Source: Gemmatimonadota bacterium (GTDB taxonomy: Bacteria; Gemmatimonadota; Gemmatimonadetes; Gemmatimonadales; Gemmatimonadaceae). From it: a stretch of DNA of 64,000 nucleotides. Below the pieces are notes generated by a model, which saw nothing but the letters and a program-made list of their open reading frames with translations, was not told where the DNA came from and made no database searches. The first letter of the stretch is position 1, and the number at the start of each line of letters is the position of its first letter. The position numbers and the translations under genes are program-made. The stretch covers positions 100,839-164,838 of the forward strand of contig JAJPIM010000008.1 of NCBI GenBank assembly GCA_021324775.1. The letters are read 5' to 3'. Shown here piece after piece: positions 1 through 7,281 of the stretch.

Positions 1-1
1 T

Positions 2-589
2 GTCGTCGGATCGGCAGGTATCAGCTGGGGCCACACGTTCACGCCGACGCCCGATGGATTGTTTGCGGTCGCGGAGACGGAGTATCAGTGGGCGCCGCTC
101 CGGATCTTCGATCTCCGTCCGGGTCTCGAGGGTAAGGTACAGGCGATTACCCAGCCGATCGCGGTGTGGAACGCCGACTGGAACGATCTCGCGCACAACC
201 ACGAGGTGCGCTGGCCGTACGTCTTCGTCTCGGCGTATGAGGACGGCCTCCAGGTCTTCAACATGCAGGATCCGAAACATCCCAAGACCTTGGGATGGTA
301 CTACACCTGCGAGTGCACGCACGAAACCGGCTTCGGTGGCCTTCCGGACTGGCAGGGCACGAGTATCTACAACGGCGCGTTCGGCGTCATGGTCCGAAAC
401 GCCGATGGCCTGATCCTCATCACCGACTCGAACACCGGTGCATGGCTGTTCAAGATGGACGGCTTCAGCGGATGGAACGGCGACGATTGGTCCATGCCGA
501 ACATCTCGAGCGCGCAGGACTGGGATCATGGGCCGCCGGGCTCGAGCCATCCGGCGCCAACACCCGGCACAAAGGCGGGCGGAAACTGA
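2..589 (+). CDS. LVIVD-repeat-like surface protein, C-terminal part
   Basis: The reading frame is open from the first bases of the window and stops with TGA at 587-589, so the 5' end lies outside. The 195 visible residues contain beta-propeller-like strands such as YVFVSAYEDGLQVFNMQDP, where a 'seen as an event, named as a thing' repeat recurs, as in LVIVD-type proteins found in cell-surface proteins of Bacteroidota, Gemmatimonadota and Myxococcota. Aromatic and Asp/Asn-rich loops and the Pro/Gly/Ala tail fit an exported protein. Nothing catalytic is visible. The family assignment is by resemblance of the repeats only and the function is unknown. The downstream 120 bases are purine-rich simple sequence with no gene. 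Confidence 0.6.
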   Translation, partial: VVGSAGISWGHTFTPTPDGLFAVAETEYQWAPLRIFDLRPGLEGKVQAITQPIAVWNADWNDLAHNHEVRWPYVFVSAYEDGLQVFNMQDPKHPKTLGWYYTCECTHETGFGGLPDWQGTSIYNGAFGVMVRNADGLILITDSNTGAWLFKMDGFSGWNGDDWSMPNISSAQDWDHGPPGSSHPAPTPGTKAGGN

Positions 590-714
590 GAAGGGAGAAA
601 GGAGAAAGGAGACTGAGTAGCGAGGCGGCCTGGCGCTCACTCCATCCAGGCCGCCCACGCTCTTCCCCTCGTTGCCACGCGGCCGGCCCCTCCGACGGAC
701 CGCGCGGGAGTGTT

Positions 715-885
715 TCACGAGGCGAGACGGGGCTGAGGCGGAAACGTGGCGAGGAAGGCAAACTGCGCCACAGCCGTATCTGCATCATGGAGCATTTCGC
801 ATCGCGTCAATACCGTCCCATCGGGCGCCGTGACAAGGTACTGAGCGAGCCGGGAATCGTATTGGATCGTCGGTAGCGTATGCAT
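715..885 (-). CDS. small hypothetical protein (56 aa)
   Basis: ATG at 883-885, stop at 715-717. The peptide has an ordinary composition (start MHTLPTIQYDSRLAQYLV) with alternating hydrophobic and polar residues and a single Cys. It has no signal peptide or membrane segment and I do not recognise a family. It starts 10 bases after the stop of the 49-codon gene at 896-1045, on the same strand, so the two are probably co-transcribed. No clear Shine-Dalgarno sequence precedes the ATG. The coding call rests on composition and on tight packing. Confidence 0.35.
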   Translation of the reverse strand: MHTLPTIQYDSRLAQYLVTAPDGTVLTRCEMLHDADTAVAQFAFLATFPPQPRLAS

Positions 886-895
886 GGGCCGGATC

Positions 896-1045
896 TCAAT
901 ATCTGTCTGGAATGAGCCGGCGAAGCGCGACGATGCGCATGCGCGATGCCGAGTTCGCACCCCGACGTGTCAGATACCCAAGCAACATCGGGGCAACGAT
1001 TACCGTAACGAGGCTGAGCACGACCGTCTTGCCGAGCGTCCGCAT
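896..1045 (-). CDS. small single-pass membrane protein (49 aa)
   Basis: ATG at 1043-1045, stop TGA at 896-898. A GGAGA Shine-Dalgarno sequence sits about six bases upstream on the minus strand, which is strong support for such a short gene. Residues 7-24 form one hydrophobic segment (VVLSLVTVIVAPMLLGYL), followed by a basic tail rich in Arg, which predicts one transmembrane helix with the C-terminus in the cytoplasm. It lies 94 bases downstream of the cupredoxin gene on the same strand and could belong to that transcript. No family is recognised. Confidence 0.5.
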   Translation of the reverse strand: MRTLGKTVVLSLVTVIVAPMLLGYLTRRGANSASRMRIVALRRLIPDRY

Positions 1046-1138
1046 AAATCTCTCCGTGTGTGCGGTATGCAATAGGATTGCGTGGCCGATCTCGCGGGGA
1101 ACGGGCCTGGGAGGAACTGGATCACGAGCTCCCGCTCG

Positions 1139-1630
1139 TCACACGATCGACTGCACGGCTGATCTCAGCGCTGACGCCAGGCTCATGGCCGCCATATGGG
1201 ACGGGCTCATGCCCGCGTTGCCGTTCCGCGGCGAGCCTGAGGATTTCGTGCCTACGACGGTCAAGTGCGTGTCCATGCCGAGCATCTTGTGGGAGTCACC
1301 ACCAACCGGGCAGTACACCTCGTAGGTTCCTGCCTTGAGGTTCAGCGTCAGTGCGGCGGTTGCGCCGGGCTGAATGACGGGGGTTTCCTTTTCGATCCCT
1401 TGACCTTCGACCTCGAAGCCGTGCGGAATGCTGCCGGCGTTGACGATCGAGAACGTCACGGTCCCGGCGGCGATGGCCGGCGTCGACAGTTCCACCTTCC
1501 ACTCGGACAGTTTGCCGTCGACGACCGCGACGTTCCCAGGCATGCGGTCTGCGGGGGCCAGGCCGACCGAGAGGGTGGCGAACAGCGCGCCGACAGCGGT
1601 CAGGTGGGGTATGGCTTGCGTGGGAATCAT
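1139..1630 (-). CDS. cupredoxin-like secreted copper protein
   Basis: The 163-residue product has an N-terminal hydrophobic segment (about residues 5-25) consistent with a signal peptide, then a plastocyanin/azurin-type fold. Candidate type 1 copper ligands are visible: His70 in SIPHGF, Cys107 in YEVYCPVGG, His114, and Met116 or Met119. The loop between Cys and His is longer than in typical plastocyanins. Such proteins carry electrons or bind copper in the periplasm. The tail is rich in Met, Ser and Ala with His-Met (SPSHMAAMS), which may add metal binding. Transcription probably starts from an ECF-type promoter shared in pattern with the sigma-factor and DoxX genes nearby. The cupredoxin fold is confident; the partner is unknown. 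Confidence 0.8.
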   Translation of the reverse strand: MIPTQAIPHLTAVGALFATLSVGLAPADRMPGNVAVVDGKLSEWKVELSTPAIAAGTVTFSIVNAGSIPHGFEVEGQGIEKETPVIQPGATAALTLNLKAGTYEVYCPVGGDSHKMLGMDTHLTVVGTKSSGSPRNGNAGMSPSHMAAMSLASALRSAVQSIV

Positions 1631-1678
1631 CTGTGATCATCCTCGCTTCAGTGTGTACCAGCAGGTCGGTTCACTGCA

Positions 1679-1708
1679 GGAGACCTCACGCACCGCAGGA
1701 TTATTCCA
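1679..1708 (-). promoter_or_regulatory. ECF-type promoter of the cupredoxin gene
   Basis: On the minus strand TGGAATAA (complement of 1701-1708) is followed by exactly 16 bases and then GTCTCC (complement of 1679-1684). The same -35/-10 pair with the same spacing occurs divergently at 1711-1740 and upstream of DoxX at 2985-3014. The predicted start lies about 43 bases upstream of the cupredoxin ATG. Confidence 0.65.
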
Positions 1709-1710
1709 CC

Positions 1711-1740
1711 GGGAATAAGCGCGCCGTCCGCGGAGTCTCT
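1711..1740 (+). promoter_or_regulatory. ECF-type promoter of the sigma/anti-sigma chimera
   Basis: GGGAATAA at 1711-1718, 16 bases, then GTCTCT at 1735-1740. It is back to back with the cupredoxin promoter, and only two bases separate the two -35 elements. The predicted transcription start falls within about ten bases of the ATG at 1755, so the mRNA would have almost no leader. An autoregulated promoter is normal for an ECF sigma gene. Confidence 0.65.
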
Positions 1741-1754
1741 TCCTGAAGGCCTAC

Positions 1755-2336
1755 ATGACATCTGAGGGCGGGTTGGAGTCACGCGAGCTCGAACGCTTCG
1801 AAGCTGTCGTGTTGCCGCACCTGGACGCTGCGTACACGTTGGCGCGGTACCTGACGCGGAACGCGCACGACGCGGAGGACATCGTGCAGGACGCGTGTCT
1901 CCGCGCGATCAGGCACTTCGAGAGCTTCAGTGGCGAAGGGGAGACGAGTGCGCGGGCATGGCTGCTGGCGATCGTGCGCAACGCGGCGTACAGCGCGCGG
2001 CGCCGTCACCGCGCCGAAGATGCCGCGACCGAGTTCGACGAGACGTTCCACAGCGACTATCCGCTCTTGGGAGGTCGTCTCGATTACGCCGGCGGGCGAG
2101 CGGTCGCGGCGCTGGTATACGGCCGGCGCCAGCACCTCATCAATGTGTTCCTGTGGCCGGCCGCGCGTGGCCCGTCAGGCGGCCCATCGACCACTACGAG
2201 CCAGGGCTATCACTTGCTCCACTGGAAGACGGGCGACTACGCGTACTGGCCCGTCTCCGACCTCGGCCTTCCCGAGCTGGAGGATTTTGCGAGCCTGCTC
2301 CGGAAGGCCGCCGCCGCCGCTAACGCGCCCAACTGA
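1755..2336 (+). CDS. chimera of ECF sigma region 2 and anti-sigma factor C-terminus
   Basis: Residues 1 to about 100 match the start of an ECF sigma-70 factor: the region 2 signature NAHDAEDIVQDACLRAIRHF and the RAWLLAIVRNAAYSARRR helix are present. From about residue 102 the sequence switches to what looks like the periplasmic end of an anti-sigma factor (GGRLDYAGGRAVAALVYGRR, HLINVFLWPA, YWPVSDLGLPELEDFASLLR). Sigma region 4 and the anti-sigma zinc finger and membrane helix are missing. The simplest reading is an in-frame deletion of several hundred bases joining two adjacent genes near base 2060, by true deletion or misassembly. Without region 4 the product should not recognise a -35 element. 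The join is seen in sequence; the deletion is inferred. Confidence 0.75.
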   Translation: MTSEGGLESRELERFEAVVLPHLDAAYTLARYLTRNAHDAEDIVQDACLRAIRHFESFSGEGETSARAWLLAIVRNAAYSARRRHRAEDAATEFDETFHSDYPLLGGRLDYAGGRAVAALVYGRRQHLINVFLWPAARGPSGGPSTTTSQGYHLLHWKTGDYAYWPVSDLGLPELEDFASLLRKAAAAANAPN

Positions 2337-2434
2337 CCAGGGGCCCGGCCCCCCGCATCAGGCTCGTAATGGACGACGCCGGGGTGCGGTCCGGTGTGTT
2401 GGCGACGGCGGCGAAGCGCGCGTTGTGGATGACG

Positions 2435-2956
2435 CTACCGAACGCGTAGGTCACCAGGGTGCTCACGGCGACGGTGCCGGGCGCGGACTAAAGAAGTTGG
2501 CGCGCGATCCGCAGGCCCGCCGGTCGTCGCACTAGCGGCCTTGTGGCCGCGATCGTGCGCCGACCGCGCCCACGTCGATAGTCCATGCGCGACCAAGCAC
2601 GCGACAGCAGCGAGTGGCGCCCGGTGCAGTAGGCCGACTTCGATCAACGCCACGCCCGCCACCAGGGAATGGAGCAAGTAGCCCGAGGGGCGGGCCAAGA
2701 GGAGCGCGGCTGCGGCGAGCTCGAGCCACCCGATCGTATCACGCAGGTAGCGATCCACGCCGATCGCGGCGAGACGTGCGGCTTCATGGTGTCCGAAGAG
2801 CTTGGTGATGCCGAGGTACAAGAAAAGGACCCCGAGTCCGGCTTTGAGCGAGTGCGCGACGACTCCGAGGACCAATGATCGCGAGGGGCTGGAGACGGAC
2901 GCCCCGTCCGTCGCGCCGTTGATGGCTGGCCGGATCTGCCGCAAAGAACGAATCAC
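2435..2956 (-). CDS. DoxX-family membrane protein
   Basis: The 173-residue product has about four hydrophobic segments, including VLGVVAHSLKAGLGVLFLYL, TIGWLELAAAALLLA and YLLHSLVAGVALIEVGLL. The family traits GLGVLFLYLGITKLFG and the WLELAAAALLL helix fit the DoxX/SURF4-like group, whose members sit in the inner membrane and often accompany redox stress genes. I chose the GTG at 2954-2956 because CGGAG lies seven bases upstream and because the earlier ATG codons at 3007 and 3016 fall inside the predicted -35 element. The Arg-rich tail after the last helix is low complexity. It belongs to the same predicted ECF regulon as the cupredoxin and the sigma chimera. Confidence 0.7.
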   Translation of the reverse strand: MIRSLRQIRPAINGATDGASVSSPSRSLVLGVVAHSLKAGLGVLFLYLGITKLFGHHEAARLAAIGVDRYLRDTIGWLELAAAALLLARPSGYLLHSLVAGVALIEVGLLHRAPLAAVACLVAHGLSTWARSAHDRGHKAASATTGGPADRAPTSLVRARHRRREHPGDLRVR

Positions 2957-2984
2957 CTGGTTTCTCCGTTGAGGGCAACACACT

Positions 2985-3014
2985 GGAGACCCTCTCCGGA
3001 CCCGCATTATTCCC
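2985..3014 (-). promoter_or_regulatory. ECF-type promoter of the DoxX gene
   Basis: Minus strand GGGAATAA (complement of 3007-3014), 16 bases, GTCTCC (complement of 2985-2990). The predicted start would give a leader of about 23 bases that contains the CGGAG ribosome site before the GTG at 2956. This spacing supports both the promoter and the start choice. Confidence 0.65.
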
Positions 3015-3110
3015 ACGATGCCGTCGCGTCACGAACAGCGCCTCCCTCTTACCTGAGTACCAGGTCGCCCAAGCTCTTCGTCTACTCTCTACTTGCTGTG
3101 TCGCTACTCT

Positions 3111-4364
3111 CTATTTGGCCGCCTGTGCCGCCAAATAGGCCTGCGAACTCACCCGCGCCGTCTCGGCTAGCACGGCGGCGCCCACGAAAATGCTTTCCTC
3201 GGCAGCCGTGAAGTGCGGCGAGTGGGCCGCGATCGGGTCGCCTCCGGGCTCGCGCGCACCGATGCGGAGGAAGCAGCCAGGCATGCGCTCCAGGTACCTG
3301 GCGAAATCCTCGGCGGCGAGGTTCACGATGCCAAGCGGTGCCAGCGCGCGGTCGCCCAGTACCGTACGCACGGCCTGGCGGGCCCACTCGGCAGGTTGGT
3401 GCGGATTGACGAGGGGTGGCGGCCCGAGCTCCACCGTGATCCTTGCCTCGAGCCGGTAGGCGGTGGCGATCGCGCCAGCCATCCGCTCCAACTCTTCACG
3501 AACCAACCGGCGAGTCGCCGGATCGACGGTGCGGATCGTCCCCGTGAGCACCGCGCGATCCGGAATGATGTTGTTCGCGGTGCCCGCATGCAGGGTGGCG
3601 ATCGTCAGCACCGCCGGTGTCGCGGGGTGCACCCGCCGAGCGACGATCGCCTGCGCGGCGACGATCAGCGCGCCGGCGCCGACGACCGGATCGGCGGATT
3701 CCTGGGGACGTGCCGCGTGCGCGCCGTGTCCCACCAACTCGATCGTGAACGTATCCGCCGATGCCGCGAGTGGCCCATCGTCCGCCACGACCTGCCCGAC
3801 GGCGAAGCGGCGATCGACATGCCCGCCGAAGATCGCCGCGACGCCATCCAGCACCCCCGCGTCCAGGACAGCCGCGGCGCCGCGGTCGATTTCTTCAGCC
3901 GGCTGGAGGACGATCACGACATCGCCTGGGGCAGGCGCGGCCGCGAGCAGCGCGGCGGCGCCGACGGCCCACGTCGCATGCACATCGTGTCCGCACGCGT
4001 GCATCACCCCGGGGACCTGCGATGCGAACGGCAGCCCGGTGGCTTCCTGAATCGGAAGGGCGTCGATGTCCCCGCGCAGCGCGACGACCGGCGCACCCGG
4101 CTGGCGCCCGCGGACACGGCCAATCACGGCCGTACCGACAAGGCGCACGTCGGCGCGAGGCAGCCCCGCGACATCCGTCAGCGCCGTCGCGAGACGGCGC
4201 GCCGTTTCGGTTTCGGCGAGCGACAGCTCAGGGTGCTGATGCAGCGCGCGCCGAAGCTGAACCAGGCCGCCAGCCAGCGATCCCGAGAACAGCGACCGGA
4301 TGGCGGCGGGGACGGAAGTGCCAGCCGAGGGTGCGCCTCCCTGCGCCTGGGCCGGTGCCGTCAC
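3111..4364 (-). CDS. M20-family amidohydrolase, probable N-succinyl-L-amino acid hydrolase
   Basis: The 417-residue product has the M20D (amidohydrolase/hippuricase) layout: RRALHQHPELSLAE near the N-terminus, metal-site motifs ALRGDIDALPI, HACGHDVHATWA and QPAEE, and a dimerisation insert starting near GHGAHAARPQESADP. It lacks a convincing signal peptide, so it is probably cytosolic. The GTG start (4362-4364) overlaps the stop of the racemase gene (GTGA), indicating translational coupling. Family members remove acyl groups from N-acyl L-amino acids. The gene order GNAT, racemase, M20 matches the pathway in which an N-succinylated D-amino acid is racemised and the L-form is hydrolysed. The acyl group is inferred from context. 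Confidence 0.85.
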   Translation of the reverse strand: MTAPAQAQGGAPSAGTSVPAAIRSLFSGSLAGGLVQLRRALHQHPELSLAETETARRLATALTDVAGLPRADVRLVGTAVIGRVRGRQPGAPVVALRGDIDALPIQEATGLPFASQVPGVMHACGHDVHATWAVGAAALLAAAPAPGDVVIVLQPAEEIDRGAAAVLDAGVLDGVAAIFGGHVDRRFAVGQVVADDGPLAASADTFTIELVGHGAHAARPQESADPVVGAGALIVAAQAIVARRVHPATPAVLTIATLHAGTANNIIPDRAVLTGTIRTVDPATRRLVREELERMAGAIATAYRLEARITVELGPPPLVNPHQPAEWARQAVRTVLGDRALAPLGIVNLAAEDFARYLERMPGCFLRIGAREPGGDPIAAHSPHFTAAEESIFVGAAVLAETARVSSQAYLAAQAAK

Positions 4365-5503
4365 GCAACGGCCTGCATGGCCGGAGCCAGCGTCGTAATG
4401 CGAGCCGTGAGGGCGTTGACGCGATCCATATCGACCGTCACGCCGATACCGGGTCGCGACCGCGGCACGGGTACCATCCCATCCGCGTCCATCGTCCATT
4501 CGGGCGCCACGAGGTCTCGCTCCCAGTACCGTGCGCTCGGCGAGAGATCGCCCGGCAGCGTGAAGTAGGGCAGAGACGCCAGTGCGACATTGTAGGCCCG
4601 GCCGACGCCACTCTCGAGCATGCCGCCGCACCACACCGGGATGCCGCTTTGCTGGCAGACATCGTGGATGGCGAGCGATGCCGCGTAGCCGCCGACCCGG
4701 CCGGGCTTGATGTTGATGATGCGGCCGCTGCCGAGCGCGATCATGTCACGTGCGCGGTCCACGCTGGTGATGGATTCATCGAGACAGATCGGCGTCCGGA
4801 GCCGGCGCTGCAACTCGGCGTGCTGGCGAATGTCGTCGGCGCCAAGCGGTTGCTCGATCATGATCAGGTTGAACTCATCGAGCTGCGCGAGATGGTCCGC
4901 ATCGCTCAGGCGGTACGCGGAGTTCGCATCGGCCATGAGGTGGATGTCATGTCCCAGCGCGTCGCGCACCGCGCGCACGAACGCGATGTCGGATCCGGGA
5001 GCGATCTTCACCTTGATCTTGCGATAGCCCTGGGCCAGGGCGGCGGTGGCGCGCTGGACGAGCGCGTCGGGATTCGCCTGGATGCCGAGCGAGATGCCAG
5101 TGGCAACGCGATCGCGCGTGCCTCCGATTCGTTTGGAGAGTGGTATGCCTTCCGCCGTCGCGGCCAGACCCCAGCACCCCATCTCGACGGCCGCCTTGGC
5201 CATTGGGTGTCCGCGGAGATCGCGATTCAGCTCCGTGTGTACACCTTCCGGTCCGTCGAACCGCACACCCAACACCCGGGGCGCGATCCACTTCTCGATC
5301 GCATACCACGCGGTGTCGATCGTCTCCGCCGTGTAGTTGGGTTGTTCGCCGGCGACGCATTCCGACCAGGTGCTGATCCCGCCGGCGTCGTGCAGCTCCA
5401 GCAGAAAGATCCGGCGTTCCGTGACGACGCCGGATGAGATGCGGAACGGCTCCTTGAGCGGGAGCCGGACTTCGCGCAGGGTGATGCGATCGACGAGAAG
5501 CAT
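4361..5503 (-). CDS. N-succinylamino acid racemase / o-succinylbenzoate synthase family enzyme
   Basis: The 380-residue enolase-superfamily protein has all expected active-site elements: the KxK pair Lys164-Lys166 in RKIKVKIAPG, metal ligands Asp192 (MADANSAY), Glu217 (IEQPL) and Asp242 (LDES), and Lys266 in NIKPGRVGG, followed by GGMLESGVGR. This is the MenC/NSAR group, where one fold serves either menaquinone o-succinylbenzoate synthesis or N-succinylamino acid racemisation. No other men gene lies nearby, and the flanking acyltransferase and M20 genes argue for the racemase role. The ATG at 5501-5503 was chosen because the domain begins there and the upstream GNAT gene ends 10 bases earlier. 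Confidence 0.85.
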   Translation of the reverse strand: MLLVDRITLREVRLPLKEPFRISSGVVTERRIFLLELHDAGGISTWSECVAGEQPNYTAETIDTAWYAIEKWIAPRVLGVRFDGPEGVHTELNRDLRGHPMAKAAVEMGCWGLAATAEGIPLSKRIGGTRDRVATGISLGIQANPDALVQRATAALAQGYRKIKVKIAPGSDIAFVRAVRDALGHDIHLMADANSAYRLSDADHLAQLDEFNLIMIEQPLGADDIRQHAELQRRLRTPICLDESITSVDRARDMIALGSGRIINIKPGRVGGYAASLAIHDVCQQSGIPVWCGGMLESGVGRAYNVALASLPYFTLPGDLSPSARYWERDLVAPEWTMDADGMVPVPRSRPGIGVTVDMDRVNALTARITTLAPAMQAVA

Positions 5504-5513
5504 GGGTGCGGTT

Positions 5514-6320
5514 TCAGGGAGTGCGGGAGGAGTGCGGTGCGCCGGCAGACAGAATGTAGCCGGCGGTCTCGGATGGCTCATCGCGATAGTAGCCGGAGAC
5601 GTGGTAGCCGTGCTCGAAGCACCAGAGAAACGCGCGCCGGGTGACCGCGCGCCAGCGGCCGGCATCGGCGAGGGACGTCGTCTGGACGCGATCGATGTGC
5701 AGCGGGATGGAGACACGGACCGCGGGTGCACCAACGGGCATGCGGCCGGTGGTCATGGTATTGAGCTCGGGGATGACAGCGTACCGGGCAAGCGGCGTCT
5801 CTGTCCGCGGCGCGGACGCGGCCGCATCGTCCAGCGGCCACGCGACAATGAAGCGGTCGGTGCCCAGCCCCTGGTGCAAGGCGCTCGACGTGACCGCGCC
5901 GTACATGTCGGTCACGTATTCCGCCACGCTGGCGCCAAGGGTTACCAGGTTGAGGCGCGCATTGCGGGCGACCAGCGGATCGAACGTCCAATACATCGTG
6001 CCCACGCCGATAGCGCGCACGGCGTCCCGCTGGAACAGCTTCAACTCTCGGCCGATGCCGCGGCCTCGCGCATCGGATCGCACCGCGAGCATATCGGACC
6101 AGTGCACGAGCCGGCCGTGCTCGACGCCCGTCATGCCGAAGACGAAGCCGATCAACTCGCCGTCGCCGTCGAACGCGCCGGCGACCACGCCGCCGATCCG
6201 CTGTGTCACCATCAGGATCGCGGCCGGGACGCATTCCGCGAACGCGGGACCCCACACCTCTCGCTGGAGCGCGACGCACGCCTCGTATTCACTCCAAGTC
6301 GCGACCCGGCGGATGTCCAC
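5514..6320 (-). CDS. GNAT-family acyltransferase, probable D-amino acid N-succinyltransferase
   Basis: The 268-residue protein has a GNAT core: acceptor strands at the N-terminus, then the acetyl/acyl-CoA loop in SDMLAVRSDARGRGIGRELK (R/Q-x-x-G-x-G/A pattern) around residues 75-95, and a C-terminal extension typical of the COG3375 group. That group is found beside N-succinylamino acid racemases, where it succinylates D-amino acids. It is the first gene of a three-gene operon. Translation appears to start at GTG 6318-6320; no Shine-Dalgarno sequence is visible and a -10-like TATAGT ends eight bases upstream, so the transcript may be leaderless. Substrate is inferred from the neighbours. Confidence 0.8.
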   Translation of the reverse strand: MDIRRVATWSEYEACVALQREVWGPAFAECVPAAILMVTQRIGGVVAGAFDGDGELIGFVFGMTGVEHGRLVHWSDMLAVRSDARGRGIGRELKLFQRDAVRAIGVGTMYWTFDPLVARNARLNLVTLGASVAEYVTDMYGAVTSSALHQGLGTDRFIVAWPLDDAAASAPRTETPLARYAVIPELNTMTTGRMPVGAPAVRVSIPLHIDRVQTTSLADAGRWRAVTRRAFLWCFEHGYHVSGYYRDEPSETAGYILSAGAPHSSRTP

Positions 6321-6328
6321 GGCCGCAT

Positions 6329-6356
6329 ACTATAAGGATGGAGGGTGATTATTGAA
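6329..6356 (-). promoter_or_regulatory. candidate sigma-70-type promoter of the D-amino acid operon
   Basis: On the minus strand TTCAAT (complement of 6351-6356) and TATAGT (complement of 6329-6334) are separated by 16 bases. The start codon GTG begins eight bases after the -10 element, which would give a leaderless mRNA. The -35 match is only moderate. Confidence 0.35.
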
Positions 6357-6457
6357 GGGTTCTCATCTCCCCGGTTCGGCTGCGCCGCCTTGCCGGAGCT
6401 GACCTTGGGCGCGGGAATTGCTGTTATGGGCAGCTTGTTTGGAGGCGGCCAGGGAAC

Positions 6458-6712
6458 GTGACCCCAATGGGCGTGTTGACTCGGGGAGTCGTGAATACTG
6501 AATTCGCACGAGCGCGCCAGGGGCCCGCGCGGCCTGCGCGGACCTTCGATGACGGGGCAGGGTGCGAATGGCGCGTGACGGAGCACGTGGCAGCCTCCGG
6601 ACGCTCGCTCGTGTTCATGTCGGCGTCGGCCATGCGGAGGGTGTCGAACTACCCCGACGACTGGTGGCTCCTGCCGGAGCGGGAATTGGAAGCGCTCAGT
6701 TGGAGGCGATGA
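6458..6712 (+). CDS. small conserved-looking hypothetical protein
   Basis: The 84-residue frame starts at GTG 6458 or ATG 6467. Its second half reads like a genuine small protein: a strand-rich segment (RTFDDGAGCEWRVTEH) followed by a Val-Phe strand, then RRVSNYPDDWWLLPERELEA, which resembles the short proteins of Gemmatimonadota and deinococci that end in 'YP.DW..L...EL..L' and usually lie near house-keeping genes. GGAGG at 6441-6445 is 12 bases from the GTG. No catalytic motif, signal peptide or membrane helix is seen. Function unknown. Confidence 0.45.
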   Translation: MTPMGVLTRGVVNTEFARARQGPARPARTFDDGAGCEWRVTEHVAASGRSLVFMSASAMRRVSNYPDDWWLLPERELEALSWRR

Positions 6713-6779
6713 CCCCCAGCCGTGCACCGGCGGCGCTCTCCGGCTGTCCCCGGCGCTGACAGCGTACCTACAGGGGTAC

Positions 6780-7023
6780 ATGAGGTTGCGTCCTGATCCT
6801 TCGGCTGGCTACGCCGTGCCCCGTCGGATTTCCGGATTTCACCAGGACGCCGAGGACGACTGGGTCGCAGATCTCGAGTGCGGGCATACCCAGCATGTGC
6901 GCCATGATCCGCCCTGGCAGGTCCGAGAATGGGTCACGACGGCTGCTGGACGGTCGGACCGCATCGGGCACCACGCTCGGATGCGTCTTGTGCGGCCGTG
7001 AAAAGAGCGGCGCGGACATCTGA
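6780..7023 (+). pseudogene. DUF3565 protein with a C-terminal frameshift
   Basis: ATG at 6780 follows an AGGGG ribosome site. Residues 16-61 match the DUF3565 family core: RRISGFHQDAEDDWVADLEC, then GHTQHVRHDPPWQ. The family ends in a Cys-x2-Cys motif. In the starting frame that motif is absent and the frame stops at 7001. One base later in phase, from about 6967, the sequence reads TTLGCVLCGREKSGADI and stops at 7021-7023, restoring the missing Cys-x2-Cys. One extra base near 6965-6970 therefore separates the two halves. It is either a recent mutation or a sequencing error. DUF3565 proteins are small putative metal-binding proteins of unknown role. Confidence 0.6.
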
Positions 7024-7088
7024 TTCCCACGCGATGAGACCCCCGCGGGTCGCCTGCCGAAGCTGGACCGGGAGTCCCTCTTCTATGT

Positions 7089-7154
7089 GTCGCCTGTCGG
7101 ATTGCCTCAGGGAAAGCGGTTTTCGAGGCGTTCTGAGGTCTCAACCAGTCACCG
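7089..7154 (+). repeat. left copy of an imperfect direct repeat flanking the AbiE module
   Basis: About 66 bases beginning GTCGCCTGTCGGATTGCCTC and ending TCTCAACCAGTCACCG. The partner is at 9038-9105, in the same orientation, with about 85% identity and one two-base gap. The two copies bracket the toxin-antitoxin pair. The remaining bases from 7024 to 7281 contain no gene that I can support. Confidence 0.6.
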
Positions 7155-7281
7155 CGATGCCTTCTGACGGCGAGTGGCGAGGTCAGCCGAGCCCTGCGAT
7201 AGAGCGGTGCCAACCTGCAATCGTTGCGATGGTTCTGGCCTCGCCAGTCTCCGGAGCTTGTCCCGCCGACATTTGATACGC

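Noticed and set aside
3213..5437. Long plus-strand frames across the D-amino acid operon
   Set aside because: They are shadows of the real minus-strand genes: Arg/Pro/Ala-rich composition, no family motif, and the opposite strand shows full active sites.
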